Positions 52,201 through 59,461 of a stretch of 64,000 nt of DNA are shown in pieces. The stretch comes from Echinococcus granulosus. Lineage: Eukaryota; Platyhelminthes; Cestoda; Cyclophyllidea; Taeniidae. How positions within the stretch are numbered: the first letter of the stretch is position 1; each line of letters begins with the position of its first letter. Location: NCBI RefSeq assembly GCF_000524195.1, contig NW_020170447.1, forward strand, positions 321,998-385,997. The letters are read 5' to 3'. The notes under the pieces are model-generated. The model did not search any database, was not told the origin of the DNA, and saw nothing but the letters and a program-made list of their open reading frames with translations. The position numbers and the translations under genes were made by a program.

Positions 52201-55200
52201 GATCTTCCATTCTTAAGCATGAATGATGAAGAGGCAGGTTCCACTACCGACTAAAATTACTCGAGATTAATGCACCAGTTCTGATACAACTTGAAGACGT
52301 GTAGGAGGGGATTATTTAATTCCAAAGTAGCCAGGATAGCCGCAATTAGAGGAAGAATTGAAAGACCGTGTCGCATATGACCTCCTAGAGCCACACATCT
52401 TGACCATGAGAGAATTTGTACTTTAAGGTGAAGAGAATAGGAGATACTGCCTCATCCCTCGCATTCCTCTAATGATATTTTTCCAAGCTTCCTGTGGTTA
52501 CTATCTTCTTTCTTGGCATTTGAAAATCACATGATCACACACAAAATGGAATGAACAGGTGGAGGTCAAAATTGGTATAGAAACCGAGGTGATTCAGAAA
52601 AGGGCATGTCTTCGCCCGTAGCGACAGAACTTTTTTTATCCGGGGTGATGGCAAGTCTCTGTCAATGAAGGTGCTACCGTCCATCATCTTTGTTGTAGCA
52701 TAGCGGTACATGCTATTATTCCTGCTTGGATTTTCCCATCCTCCCTTGATCCAACCCCCACGCTGATAGCATCAACGTCTACCATCCGCACTACTAGCTT
52801 CGCGTTCCGTTTACGCGTTACTGATGAAGCTGTCTTTCCGATTCGTCTCTTTTACACTTTCCGATGTGACTCGAGCCGCACTTTTTTTAGCTATTCAGTC
52901 TCAGCTTAGGTCTCCCACGAGAACATTGTGTTTACAAGACCAAAATCGTCCGTCGTAGTGGAAGTTATTCCAACATGAGCGCTTCAGGGTCACGACGCTC
53001 ATTCCCCTGTTGTAGGGGATCTGACTGTCTCAAAGTGGTTTGTTAGTAGGTCTTTAATTTACCCAGCATTTGAATGTTCCTTCCAGATCTGCCGTGAGGA
53101 ATTTGTGGCTCTACACTCGGAAAACGTCTTGGAAAACCTCTCTGATTACCTTCGTGAGAAGTTCGAGTACTCTCAGGCGTAAGTGATATGTCTCATTTCA
53201 GCTCAAATTTCCTTGGTAAAAGTCCCAAAACGAAGGTAAATCTTCTTTTTCGTGAAGTTGACAGTAGGAGTTACTAGGTTTGAACTCTAAATTAGCGAAG
53301 CTTAACCTCATTTTTCGGGGATTGCCTACGACAAGAGAAATTCTCTTCCTTTGGAGCCGATTAGGCCTTTTCATGTTGTGAAACTTGTTTTACAAAACGG
53401 CATGTCTCCTCAATGTAGTAATGAATGTGTACGTTAACGAGTTTGTGTTGGATGACTAAATGGAGGCGCGAACGAAAGGGCAGGAAAAAAGGTACGAGAG
53501 GACGAAAAGGGGTGATTTGATGAGCCTGGCGTCGTAATTACTTCGTACTACACCACATTTCTTCCACGCACAAACCATGTGGGAGAAAGAACCCACTCTC
53601 CCCTCCCCCTTTCGAACTTTACACAGACCCTCTATGGTTCCACCTCTTTTTGACAACCGTCAAAATTCCCCCTGAAACATTCTTCGTGGGCTGGCTGTTC
53701 TTTCAATCACCCCGCTGCGAAGGTGACAAGGCAAAAGATCAACTTTTGCTGCCAGAATGTCCCTGAAACCACTTTTCAGCATTGTTTTGACATGAATTAA
53801 TGCTGGTTTTTCTTCCCTCTTGTTTTAAGTAAACAAAAAACAAAGCCGATGACCGATGTGAAACCTTGCTGCAGTTCATGGAGATAGTGTTGTCATAGGG
53901 ATGGTGATAAAATACCCGCAATATGGTAACACCTTTTGGCACCATCAGGGATTATTTTCGTACACAATACACCTTCAAACAATCTGTTAGGGGACAGAAG
54001 AATCCGAGCAGACGGTAGCTTTCTAATCTCCTTGCAATGTTCCTTTCTTGGCTCTACCAAATTCGTCGCCGTATCAAAGCTGTCTTTTTCTTGTCACTCG
54101 AAGAAAATCACTTTCTTGGCCTATTTAGAGGTAGTACTTTTAAAGGACAAGGAAAAAATTTGAATTAAATTTGAGGAGGCTGAGGACTTCACTTGTTGTC
54201 GATAGACAGGCTTAAACTTCGTTTTATACCCCTTTACTCACACCTTGTAAGCTTCGGTCATACTGCCTTTGGAATAATGGCAAAGAATGGGCCACTGCGG
54301 CGGAAGTAGGTCAGGAGATAGGGAAGTTGCTGGGGCTAATGTGGTATTTCAATGGAAGTGTTCAATTGGTTCCAACAAAAGTACATTCACTTGAACCCCC
54401 TTTGCAGGGAACTCGAGAAACTGCCCGAGAAGAAGCGAGACGAGGCGGTGAACTTCAATAATCTTCTGAAACAGTTTCCCAAAAGAGGCAAGTTTTAATT
54501 TGTTGTTTTCCTTTTTGGGGGTGTTAAATGCTAATATCATCGTGTTTTTATTCATCTTTTTGAGAAAGAAAAACTGATTTATTATTCCCGGGTGGTGTAG
54601 ATAAAATCCAAGTTGGCTCTTCCTTGCGTCTTTATCGGACAAGCTGTGAAATATTTGGCAAGAGAACTCGACCCTTTTTTGCTTATGTTTTATCCAAAAT
54701 TTGTTGCTTGAGGTTCGAAAATATCGTTTTTTTTTTTTCTCCAAAGACGTTGAAAGCAGTTGAATTGACTCATGCTTACTCCCGAATAGGAAGTAAATTC
54801 AAAGCTGAAGCCGGAAGTTTATACGATTTTCGATATGGCTGGCTACAATGAATTGCTGTCACCTTTAAGGTCTTGTCAAATATGTGCATTACAATGCGCT
54901 TGCCTGCGTCAATCTGTCAGTGTGACACCCTCCGTTGTGCTCTCCACCAACTTCCCCTTTTTCAAACTTCTAAATAAAGGGCTCGGTTGAATGAAGCTGA
55001 TATATGCAATTTGAAGGTTGCCTGCCCTTCGAACTGAGTTGGACTCGTTTCCAAATCGGCGGAAGTTGGTTTTCTGTCAAGTTTTTCGTATCCCCCTTGC
55101 AGAGGCCGTGATAGCAGAACGCACCACCTGGAAGCGCTTTAAGTAAACTTGTTGGTTGCATTGATGAGCTGGTCGTAGGTATCTCGTTCAGGAAGAACCG

Positions 55201-55669
55201 TTGCTCTTGATAATGAAGGACTAGGTGTTGGTGTTTCAAGACCAACTTCCATTCATGTTCAACGTGACATGGATGGCGAAACAACTGGTTCACACCTACG
55301 CCAACTGGGAGGGGAACAATCGAGATGGAGGGTGAGAAAATAGGTCCTACATGCATTAACTGATGATGACAGGAAGCAAGTTTCACTTTTTTCGTAATTA
55401 TTTGCTGACTGACGTGCGATAAAAACTAGCTTCCGCATTGCAACGTTAAATGAACGGAAATATCATCCGTGCATTTTCTCAGCCGCTACTGCAGCTTTAA
55501 AGGACGCAAAAATCCCACCTGTTGCTGATCTACAAATTCACCCACCTTTATTTGTCACTCAAATGCCTGTTCACTCTCAAGTGTCTGCTGACATTTCATT
55601 CACCTCCTTCCTTTTTAGGCTAACTTTGACCTCTCCAAAGTTCTTACTTCAACGTACTTCTTCAGTTAG
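16194..55669 (+). CDS. POLRMT: mitochondrial single-subunit DNA-directed RNA polymerase, whole gene
   Basis: T7-like RNA polymerase that transcribes mitochondrial DNA and primes its replication in the matrix. Exons: 16194-16221, 16254-16561, 16632-16760, 16839-17072, 17106-17303, 17789-18004, 18438-18534, 18614-18684, 19225-19356, 19436-19555, 19769-19966, 20089-20227, 20452-20603, 20684-20787, 20837-20957, 21037-21121, 23834-23945, 26760-26838, 28202-28450, 28774-29076, 36936-37346, 53087-53178, 54408-54487 and 55619-55669. All phases join except the last. The product is about 1,235 residues (human 1,230). Catalytic residues are present: Asp about 884 (HQDGSCNG), Lys about 953 and Tyr about 961 ([13 protein letters not shown]), Asp about 1148 (SVHDC). 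An Arg-containing N-terminus fits mitochondrial import. Introns grow from 32 nt at the 5' end to 15.7 kb at the 3' end. Identification is firm; individual exon edges are inferred by eye. Confidence 0.95.
16254..17303 (+). CDS. POLRMT: POLRMT N-terminal extension and PPR-like region, four exons
   Basis: Exons 16254-16561, 16632-16760, 16839-17072 and 17106-17303 encode roughly residues 10-299. Introns are 70, 78 and 33 nt and phase 0. The third exon carries [18 protein letters not shown], resembling the pentatricopeptide helices of animal POLRMT, where the sequence around a conserved ECLG/QCMG helps organise the N-terminal domain. This part of the family is poorly conserved, so the assignment rests mainly on uninterrupted splice phase into the clearly recognised downstream exons and on overall length. 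A stop-free alternative reading through the 70-nt intron would end at 16648, which argues that this intron is really spliced. Confidence 0.8.
17789..18684 (+). CDS. POLRMT: POLRMT N-terminal polymerase domain, three exons
   Basis: Exons 17789-18004, 18438-18534 and 18614-18684 cover about residues 300-427. The first has a Gln/Glu-rich helix ([16 protein letters not shown]) that aligns with the FEKQLHMELASRV region of vertebrate POLRMT. The second ends inside an Arg codon at a GTAAGC donor (18535). The alternative donor at 18555 breaks the frame of the next exon, so I chose 18535. The third reads [20 protein letters not shown], matching the family's GRFSLYPFLCLL segment. Introns here are 485, 433, 79 and 540 nt and show nothing else notable. 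Confidence 0.85.
19225..20957 (+). CDS. POLRMT: POLRMT N-terminal polymerase domain continued, seven exons
   Basis: Exons 19225-19356, 19436-19555, 19769-19966, 20089-20227, 20452-20603, 20684-20787 and 20837-20957 encode about residues 428-749. Strong landmarks are [11 protein letters not shown] (human [10 protein letters not shown]) in 20089-20227, [11 protein letters not shown] (LTQLGNCAWRVN) in 20452-20603 and [15 protein letters not shown] (SLRAEALYRLSLAQH) in 20837-20957. The donor after 19356 is GC rather than GT (GCGAGT); it is the only phase-compatible choice. The exon at 19436-19555 could also end at 19527 (CAG/GTTAAC), but the longer form matches the family length better. Confidence 0.88.
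21037..21121 (+). CDS. POLRMT: POLRMT exon with the DFRGR palm signature
   Basis: Encodes [19 protein letters not shown] followed by [10 protein letters not shown]. This is one of the most conserved blocks of T7-like polymerases (human RDRVFWLPHNMDFRGRTYP), where the DFRGR arginines contact template and nucleotide near the active centre. The donor falls after one base of a Gly codon. It is followed by a 2.7-kb intron, the first long one in the gene. Confidence 0.93.
21122..23833 (+). other. POLRMT intron, 2.7 kb
   Basis: GT-AG intron between the DFRGR and GSDVARGL exons. It has no conserved ORF. A GC-rich block at about 22640-22740 contains a G-quadruplex motif at 22705-22730. A 50-residue open stretch near 23150-23330 resembles nothing I know. 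No terminal-repeat element was recognised. Confidence 0.6.
22705..22730 (+). other. G-quadruplex motif in POLRMT intron
   Basis: Four G runs (3, 4, 7 and 5 G) separated by 2-3 nt loops on the transcribed-sense strand, within a 100-bp GC-rich island. It meets the usual G3+N1-7 pattern, so both DNA and pre-mRNA could fold. Function is not implied. Confidence 0.55.
23834..23945 (+). CDS. POLRMT: POLRMT exon, GSDVARGL to NLTG
   Basis: After splicing in phase with the previous Gly codon it reads [19 protein letters not shown], then a segment ending [14 protein letters not shown]. This aligns with human GSDVARALLEFAQGRPLG and DWLKIHLVNLTG. Acceptor CTCCACAG and donor GTAGGT are canonical. The donor splits an Arg codon, completed in the exon at 26760. 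Identity is unambiguous. Confidence 0.93.
23946..26759 (+). other. POLRMT intron, 2.8 kb
   Basis: GT-AG intron between the NLTG exon and the ILDEIVDS exon, both split in an Arg codon. I found no recognisable element, RNA gene or conserved ORF within it. Short ORFs on both strands look like chance. Confidence 0.6.
26760..26838 (+). CDS. POLRMT: POLRMT exon, helix before the GRGWW segment
   Basis: Completes the split Arg codon and encodes [20 protein letters not shown] then ADRPFD, equivalent to the human AFAEEVMDDILDSADQPL helix. Flanked by a 2.8-kb intron upstream and a 1.36-kb intron downstream, both with canonical GT-AG ends. The sequence is short but the aligned pattern DxILDxxxDSADxP and the matching phases on both sides make it convincing. 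Confidence 0.88.
26839..28201 (+). other. POLRMT intron, 1.36 kb
   Basis: GT-AG intron leading into the motif A exon. AT-rich, with overlapping short ORFs on both strands (27223-27468 plus, 27544-27888 minus) that match no family I know. Nothing else seen. Confidence 0.55.
28202..28450 (+). CDS. POLRMT: POLRMT exon with catalytic motif A
   Basis: Starts [18 protein letters not shown], matching the human [15 protein letters not shown], and contains [19 protein letters not shown]. The Asp of HQD (about residue 884) is the motif A aspartate that binds catalytic metal (T7 Asp537, human Asp922). It continues with GAASVSLE and DVYSDVTEV. The exon is 83 whole codons with phase 0 at both ends. Confidence 0.96.
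28774..29076 (+). CDS. POLRMT: POLRMT exon with motif B (fingers)
   Basis: 101 codons, phase 0 at both ends. It carries [20 protein letters not shown]: the Lys at about 953 and Tyr at about 961 correspond to T7 Lys631 and Tyr639, which bind the incoming nucleotide and discriminate ribose. The remainder (about 60 residues to AWFAK) corresponds to the helices leading to the human AIQHWLTESARLI segment and is rich in Ala, Ser and Thr. It is followed by a 7.9-kb intron containing the assembly gap. Confidence 0.96.
29455..30390 (+). repeat. dispersed repeat family B, copy 1
   Basis: The longest of four diverged copies. Diagnostic blocks are CATTCAAATGTG, GAAGCCTC then TGTTGGTTA (29540-29570), GCAGAACGTACCACTTA near 29690 and a TACTGCCTCATC block at 30285-30380. 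The matching copies are 43435-43740 (minus), 52000-52545 (plus) and 55080-55390 (plus). A short open frame (29459-29764) runs through it, but the copies do not share an intact frame. It looks like an old transposon fragment of unknown class. Confidence 0.55.
30640..30835 (-). pseudogene. degenerate coiled-coil ORF fragment
   Basis: On the minus strand a frame reads FLEMRQELR, an in-frame TGA, then [18 protein letters not shown] and [14 protein letters not shown], ending at another stop. The charged heptad-like pattern is coiled-coil in character. A related fragment ([19 protein letters not shown]) lies on the minus strand near 48110-48200, so this is probably part of a repeat. No family is assigned. 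Confidence 0.35.
31330..32315 (+). mobile_element. TRIM-like element A with direct terminal repeats
   Basis: About 986 bp. The 5' terminal repeat (31330-31518) starts TGTATAGTGTCCCGAGTCT and ends in CA. The 3' repeat (32181-32315) starts TGTAGTGTTCCGAGTCT and lacks part of the middle. The internal part (about 660 bp) aligns along its length with element B at 42012 but has no conserved ORF. Short LTRs with TG...CA ends and no coding capacity fit a terminal-repeat retrotransposon in miniature, a type I recall from taeniid tapeworms. Divergence indicates an old insertion. No clear primer-binding site was seen. Confidence 0.65.
34422..34521. other. assembly gap, 100 N
   Basis: Exactly 100 N, the conventional placeholder for a gap of unknown size, inside the 7.9-kb POLRMT intron. 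Apparent ORFs across it are artefacts. The exons on either side join in phase, so no coding exon need be missing. Confidence 0.99.
34640..35735 (+). repeat. inverted repeat pair 1, left copy
   Basis: 35040-35735 matches the reverse complement of 48665-49390 over almost its whole length (shared blocks include AAAGGTCGCACCTCACACCTT and GTGATGTGATGACTAGACGTTG, the second with a mismatch). 34790-34890 matches the reverse complement of about 50280-50370 (GACTTCAAAG then GGCGACTG). The separation of these blocks is about 0.3 kb here and about 1 kb in the other copy, so one has an indel. A coding function is not apparent. Confidence 0.65.
36562..36579 (+). repeat. CA microsatellite
   Basis: Nine CA units in a row in the intron just upstream of the motif C exon. 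Useful only as a polymorphic marker. Confidence 0.9.
36936..37346 (+). CDS. POLRMT: POLRMT exon with enlarged specificity loop and motif C
   Basis: 137 codons, phase 0 at both ends. It contains [13 protein letters not shown], then an unusually long loop, then [20 protein letters not shown] and [10 protein letters not shown]. The motif C Asp (about residue 1148) corresponds to T7 Asp812 and human Asp1151. Between QPY and PNF I count about 65 residues, against about 38 in human POLRMT and 40 in T7 polymerase. The extra is Ala/Arg-rich and encoded by a GC- and CpG-rich stretch (about 37070-37160). Family knowledge places the promoter-specificity loop here. Confidence 0.96.
38733..38759. repeat. 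perfect 9-bp inverted repeat (hairpin)
   Basis: Arms AGTAAGAAT and ATTCTTACT with a 9-nt loop, next to a further imperfect copy of the same AT-rich motif at about 38699-38720. Intronic; no known function. Confidence 0.6.
40030..40500 (+). repeat. inverted repeat pair 2, left copy
   Basis: Matches the reverse complement of 45600-46060 through several blocks, for example GCGAATTCCACCTTTGTTTG (40111-40130), CAGCACCACAGGGTCCTGC and AGTCCCTATTGTTCTC. Overall identity looks moderate with indels. A G-rich tract (40265-40304) interrupts this copy only. No protein is evident. Confidence 0.65.
42012..43060 (+). mobile_element. TRIM-like element B with direct terminal repeats
   Basis: About 1,049 bp. 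The 5' terminal repeat is at about 42012-42176, the 3' repeat at 42910-43060 (TGTAGCGCCCCGAGTCTTTC ... AAAGCATTACA). The internal region matches element A (for example GGGAATGTGCTGGCCA, TAAAATAGTTTTA, GGTGGAGGAAGTATCGCG) and the partial copy at 7.6 kb. It lies in the same orientation as the host gene and has no usable ORF. Terminal repeats within the element differ considerably, so insertion is ancient. Confidence 0.65.
43435..43740 (-). repeat. dispersed repeat family B, copy 2
   Basis: Reverse-strand copy. Read on the minus strand, CATTCAAATGTGCCAGTCC is followed by GAAGCCTCATACTAAGAAAT and GTTGGTTAATCC, aligning with 29470-29570. Two overlapping ORFs (67 and 81 codons, minus) arise within it; one shares a KP-x-x-TKCWL-like segment with copy 1, hinting at a former coding sequence. 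Family unknown. Confidence 0.5.
45600..46060 (-). repeat. inverted repeat pair 2, right copy
   Basis: Reverse complement of 40030-40500, with shared blocks GGTGGAATTCGCAGCCAATT, AAGGATTGTAGTGCT, GATGGAAACGGAGGT and TTTTGACAAAATGATGCAGG. The two copies face each other across about 5.1 kb inside one intron. No ORF is conserved between them. Confidence 0.65.
48665..50400 (-). repeat. inverted repeat pair 1, right copy
   Basis: 48665-49390 is the diverged reverse complement of 35040-35735, and about 50280-50370 of 34790-34890. The middle (about 49400-50280) has no counterpart in the left copy and may be an insertion or be deleted there. ORFs of 106 and 84 codons on the minus strand fall in the matched part, but the left copy does not keep them. 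Confidence 0.6.
50775..50791 (+). repeat. GATG tetranucleotide microsatellite
   Basis: Four GATG units plus a partial one, inside the 15.7-kb intron. Confidence 0.85.
52000..52545 (+). repeat. dispersed repeat family B, copy 3
   Basis: Shares TTGAGCCTTCATGCCATCAA then ATGTTGGCTGAACCTGGTGG with the equivalent of 29540-29580, and ATACTGCCTCATC with 30285. It is about 340 bp shorter between these landmarks than copy 1. Decayed and non-coding. Confidence 0.45.
53087..53178 (+). CDS. POLRMT: POLRMT C-terminal exon, [12 protein letters not shown]
   Basis: Reads [20 protein letters not shown] then [10 protein letters not shown], aligning with the human VCREQFVRLHSEPILQDLSRFL. Acceptor CCTTCCAG, donor GTAAGT, ending two bases into an Ala codon. 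It lies 15.7 kb after the motif C exon, by far the longest intron in the gene, and that intron is filled with repeat remnants. Without the phase match and the clear family alignment it would be easily missed. Confidence 0.9.
54408..54487 (+). CDS. POLRMT: POLRMT penultimate coding exon
   Basis: Completes the Ala codon and reads [20 protein letters not shown] then KQFPKRG, matching the human SQLKETLQAVPKPG. If not spliced further it stops at TAA 54496-54498 after KRGKF. A GC-type donor (AG/GCAAGT, exon end 54487) is the best splice site, but it leaves phase 1 while the next exon needs phase 0. The exon itself is secure; its 3' edge is not. Confidence 0.75.
55080..55390 (+). repeat. dispersed repeat family B, copy 4
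   Basis: Shares GCAGAACGCACCAC, AAGTAAAC and TAGGTGTTGGTGTTTCAAG with 29690-29830 of copy 1. It sits in the last POLRMT intron, about 230 nt before the final exon. Confidence 0.45.
55619..55669 (+). CDS. POLRMT: POLRMT last exon, conserved C-terminal foot
   Basis: After a CTTTTTAG acceptor, one frame reads [16 protein letters not shown] and then TAG, closely matching the human C-terminus AFDLEQVKRSTYFFS. In T7-like polymerases the aromatic C-terminal foot sits at the active site, so this is almost certainly real coding sequence or was recently so. A stop lies immediately upstream in the same frame, fixing the exon start at 55619 in phase 0. This conflicts by one base with the preceding exon. 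Possible explanations are a sequencing indel, an unseen micro-exon, a non-canonical donor or a genuine frameshift. Confidence 0.7.
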   Translation, partial: ANFDLSKVLTSTYFFS

Positions 55670-55914
55670 AACTGAAAAATCCGAAGAATTGGACCTTCGT
55701 GCCTTCCGTTCCTTCCCCTTTCCTCTCCTTTCCCATCTACCTTACCGATTGTACATGTTGTAAAAAGCCTACCCAAAGAAGAGAGGAGAAATAGAGAGGT
55801 AGAGAGAAATAGGGAACACCTTGGGAGCACCCCTGGTAGCCAAACAGCTACCCGTGATGTGTATCCATCAACTGCGTTATTTCCTGCTTTTTTAGTACAT
55901 TCTATGGAAAGAAC

Positions 55915-55930
55915 GAGAGAGAGAGAGAGA
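55915..55930 (+). repeat. GA microsatellite
   Basis: Eight GA units downstream of POLRMT, preceded by purine-rich sequence, probably in or near the 3' UTR. Confidence 0.9.
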
Positions 55931-56063
55931 CATAGATATAGGTGGGACTGATAAACGAGGTATATTCTTCTTTTCTCCTAGTGGATCGGATTATCTGTGT
56001 GCCACTCCAGGCAAGCTTGATTTTGTCTGCTTCAAAAGTAATTAGGAATTTCAATAAGTTACA

Positions 56064-56069
56064 AATAAA
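56064..56069 (+). terminator. candidate poly(A) signal for POLRMT
   Basis: AATAAA about 395 nt after the predicted stop codon, followed by T-rich sequence. It is the first canonical signal I noticed downstream of the last exon. A purine tract and a GA microsatellite lie between. Assignment rests on position alone. Confidence 0.3.
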
Positions 56070-58479
56070 TTTAAGTTTTGAGTCACCCTAACTGATCTCA
56101 TCGAAACAAAACAAAGGTGATGCTTATTGAGGAAACACAGGCCGGCCAGTGTCGGCTTTCATTGGCCAATGAAGTAGCAGGTTGAATGTCCGGTTGGACA
56201 ACCGCCACAGACCAATGGGCAAATTAGTAATTAAGTAAATATTTAAAAGTTACTAAATAACTGGACCTTCGGTCGTATGGTATCGGTTGGATCTAATCTG
56301 TAAACTTGATTTTGGGCGGGGGCTTCGCTCCAGACCATGTTTATACTATAATTCTCGGCTGTTCAGTTGGGGGTTTGCGACGGATAGGAGCACCGATAGT
56401 GGTCTTGTAGCACCATCGCTTCAGCTCTCACTTTGTTGTCAAATCTAATGTCTTCATAAATTTTGGAGATGGATATCGGGATGGGCTCGAATAACATCGT
56501 TCTATTTTTCTACAAAGTCGGGCTATCTTAGACTAATTTCCCATTTTTATGGAAAAGAGCAGCTGTAATAAATCATGGACCATAAACCCGGTTGATGAAA
56601 AAGTTAGGCTCCTCAAAGGGATCACAATCAGTCAGCAATCGACTTTAGGAACCGGTAAGGTCACGGTCAGTCATTAAGCACCTGAATTGTTGAAGGATGG
56701 TCAGAGGCACCGATAGTTTATTAATTTCATTTAGGACAGACTTAGTCCAATAGTTTTGAATTCAAACATGTTTTTGCCTACCACTTTTTCGTTGTTGTGA
56801 AAAGAAAACCTAAGGTTTCCGACACAGTGGTTGAATTCATTTCTTTAATGTATTGCGTGCGAAAGATCTCACAGATATTGGGGGAAATAGCAGGCGAAGT
56901 TGTCCCCTTGATTGGGTTCTTTTCCATTCCACCCTGGCTTCACTTTGTAATGTGTAAATTGGAAGTGCTGCATAATTTTCACGTTAATATCATAGATATC
57001 CATCTTAGTTATTGAAGCAAGAGATGAATCTTCAAAAAGGTGATCCAATCAAGAAAGAATTTGAGTGACCAATGCAATTGCAGGAAATTTTGTTAATCAT
57101 TGACTACTTTGAGCAGTGAAGAGCAATCGGGTTGCCACGCCTCTGTTCACCTCACAATGGAGAAGTTCAAACTGGTCCAGGGAAGTAAACACTGCAATAG
57201 TGCTTACACCTGGATTTTTGGCTGTTGTCCGGCTGAAAATTTCACATTTTCAATAAATTTAGTTATTAATAGTGACCAAGCAACTGTCTGGTGTGTTTGT
57301 CGTCGCCTCTGTTCCCGTTTCTTACTCGTTAGGTGCATTCTGTAAAGTGTGCGAAATAGGTGGTGGTGACGTTAATCAACAAAGTTTGTTCTGGCGTGGC
57401 AAGTGCTGTTTTGTCGCATCCTGGAACGATTTTGCATTACATGCATAGAGACTTCAAATTAAATATGATGTATGTTACTAAGTATGATTCCTCAAACTAC
57501 TTCCATTAAACCAAATTGGAGCAATTTTTGGACCCCCTATCAGTTAGCCCCATCGAGAATTATCATCCTTGACCAATAAAATAGTAGTCAAATGACTGGT
57601 TATTAATCACTTAAATAGATAACCGACGATCACATTACCACTGATTCATTTTATTCGGGACCAGTTGGGTGAGGTATTGCTCTAAGCATTCGTGTTGTTA
57701 AGATTTTTCAATGCTCGGTATAATTGAAATGCAAAATTTTTGTCCAATTGAGGCGTCGCTAATCTGTTACGTGTCCCAGGCTTCGCCATTGTTTCCTCTT
57801 CTGTGGATAGAGAGTGGTATAGCTGAGAAGCTAATGAAATTGAAGTGACGTACCCTTCTCAGCAGCCGCCATCTCATTCTAACCTTCCATTGCAACCATG
57901 TTGGGAATCTGAAAGCACCTAAAGGCACCATTGCCTTCCACGCTGTTGTAGAGAATGAGAGGTATAAATAGATGTGGAATAGTCAACGAAGTGTATTCCC
58001 ACCTTTCTTTGCTCTTTTAGTAAGCTGGCCCCTCCATGTTCCACGTGAGATTATTTTTTAGACTTCAAACTGAAAACTGGAATAAAAAGCTGGATAAAAT
58101 GCTCGTATTCAATGCCTAAAACAAAAGTAATGTTCCTGAAAGCATAACTTCCAACCGGTGGTCGATTCCAGTAACCAATAAAATCGCAGCCAAATCAGTC
58201 AATCATTGAGATCAGCCACTGGATCACTTTACAGTCGTAGCTAATGCATATGAAGTGTCGCATTACTAGGTATTTATTCATTTAAATTTGGGTTGCATTT
58301 AATATCTTCTTTGAAACCCATTAATAACATCTGCCTTGGTAACTACATTCAAGTAAAAGTGCGTATCTCATTTTCCCACCGGTCAAAGGTCTTGTGTTTT
58401 TTGCCGCATGTAAAAATGGGGGATCATGCTCCAATGCTTTGGTTTTTTGATCAACTTCCTGTTCTGGTTATTTGATCAC

Positions 58480-58629
58480 ATAACGCTCTGCCATTTCGCT
58501 TCCGCTAGGTGTCATGACCCTAGGGACATGCCAGTGCCCCCCTCCTCAGTCTTTCTGTACTTTGGCAATGCATTTTCTGTCCTGGTATTATGACCCCTTT
58601 CGACTTCAGGAAAGACTCAGGGTGCTACA
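58480..58629 (-). mobile_element. solo LTR-like fragment of the TRIM-like family
   Basis: Read on the minus strand it begins TGTAGCACCCTGAGTCTTTC at 58629 and follows the terminal repeat of elements A and B through GAAGTCGAAAG and the CAATACATTTTCTGTCC-type block to about 58480. No internal sequence adjoins it. Confidence 0.6.
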
Positions 58630-59321
58630 ATACACTGTTTAGGTGGAGACGGGAAATAGGTAAACTGAGTCTTAATTAATGGTGCTAGATAATAGTCTCT
58701 CGTAAAGTCCATTCGACCTCAAAATCAAAGCCTTCAGTTAAAACGGGACCTTGCTGAATGTTTGAATCACGAAGTCATGCGTTCATTAGCCACTTCTTCA
58801 ACATTGAAAACTTCGTTTTGTTAATGAGAATGCCATAAATATTTAAGCATTTTCCACTTCAATGAGTTGACCTGAAACGCCAATGATGATAATGAGCTGC
58901 CTTGATGGTGACCCAAAAAATCGGTAAAAGTTGAACTTATTTAAGTATGAACCTTCATACATACTGATTAAAAACAACCTCCTACCATAACATTTTGATA
59001 CGAAGGGTAGAAGTGCAGCTCTTGACAGTGCGATTGATTGACAGGTTGTTTGAATATCAAACTATTCTTAGAAAGCCAATCTTACGATTGATACGTAGCG
59101 TTTATTTAAACAAGGATTGTATTATATTGAATGGAACCATGATTCCCATTTTTCACCTACTAGACAAAAAAGGAAAGTTTTATGTACTATTGTTTTACAA
59201 ATCAAAGTATAATTTCGACACGGTCCCTCGAGTGGGAGATAAAATGAATGCTAGTTTGGACATGTGTTACTCTGCCTACCGGTTTAAACCCTTCGTTTTG
59301 ATTTCGTGGGCACTTGGGACC

Positions 59322-59461
59322 TCACCTTTGTGCTTTCGCTAGGCAGCATGGCCTCCGGGTTGAGCCAGCAGCCCTCCCACCCCTTAATCCACGCCGGCAA
59401 TACACATTTTGCCCAAGTGTTATGACTTCTTTCGTCCTCAGGGGAGTCTCGAGGTGTCACA
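59322..59461 (-). mobile_element. solo LTR-like fragment of the TRIM-like family
   Basis: Minus-strand copy starting TGTGACACCTCGAGACTCC, with the ACTTCTTTCGTCCTCAGG and GGCAATACACATTTTG blocks of the family (plus-strand reading). Internal sequence is lacking. Confidence 0.6.

Larger units (their letters stand above)
37347..53086 (+). other. POLRMT intron, 15.7 kb, repeat-rich
   Basis: Separates the motif C exon from the C-terminal exons. It contains TRIM-like element B, two members of inverted repeat pairs plus a third locus, family-B copies at 43.4 and 52.0 kb, a coiled-coil fragment near 48.1 kb, a hairpin at 38733-38759 and a GATG microsatellite. I found no nested gene. The stretches 37.4-40.0, 43.8-45.6, 46.1-48.0 and 50.4-52.0 kb show nothing I can name. 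Confidence 0.75.

Noticed and set aside
58995..59342. 115-codon ORF on the plus strand
   Set aside because: No family resemblance, and its end runs into an LTR-like fragment; treated as chance.
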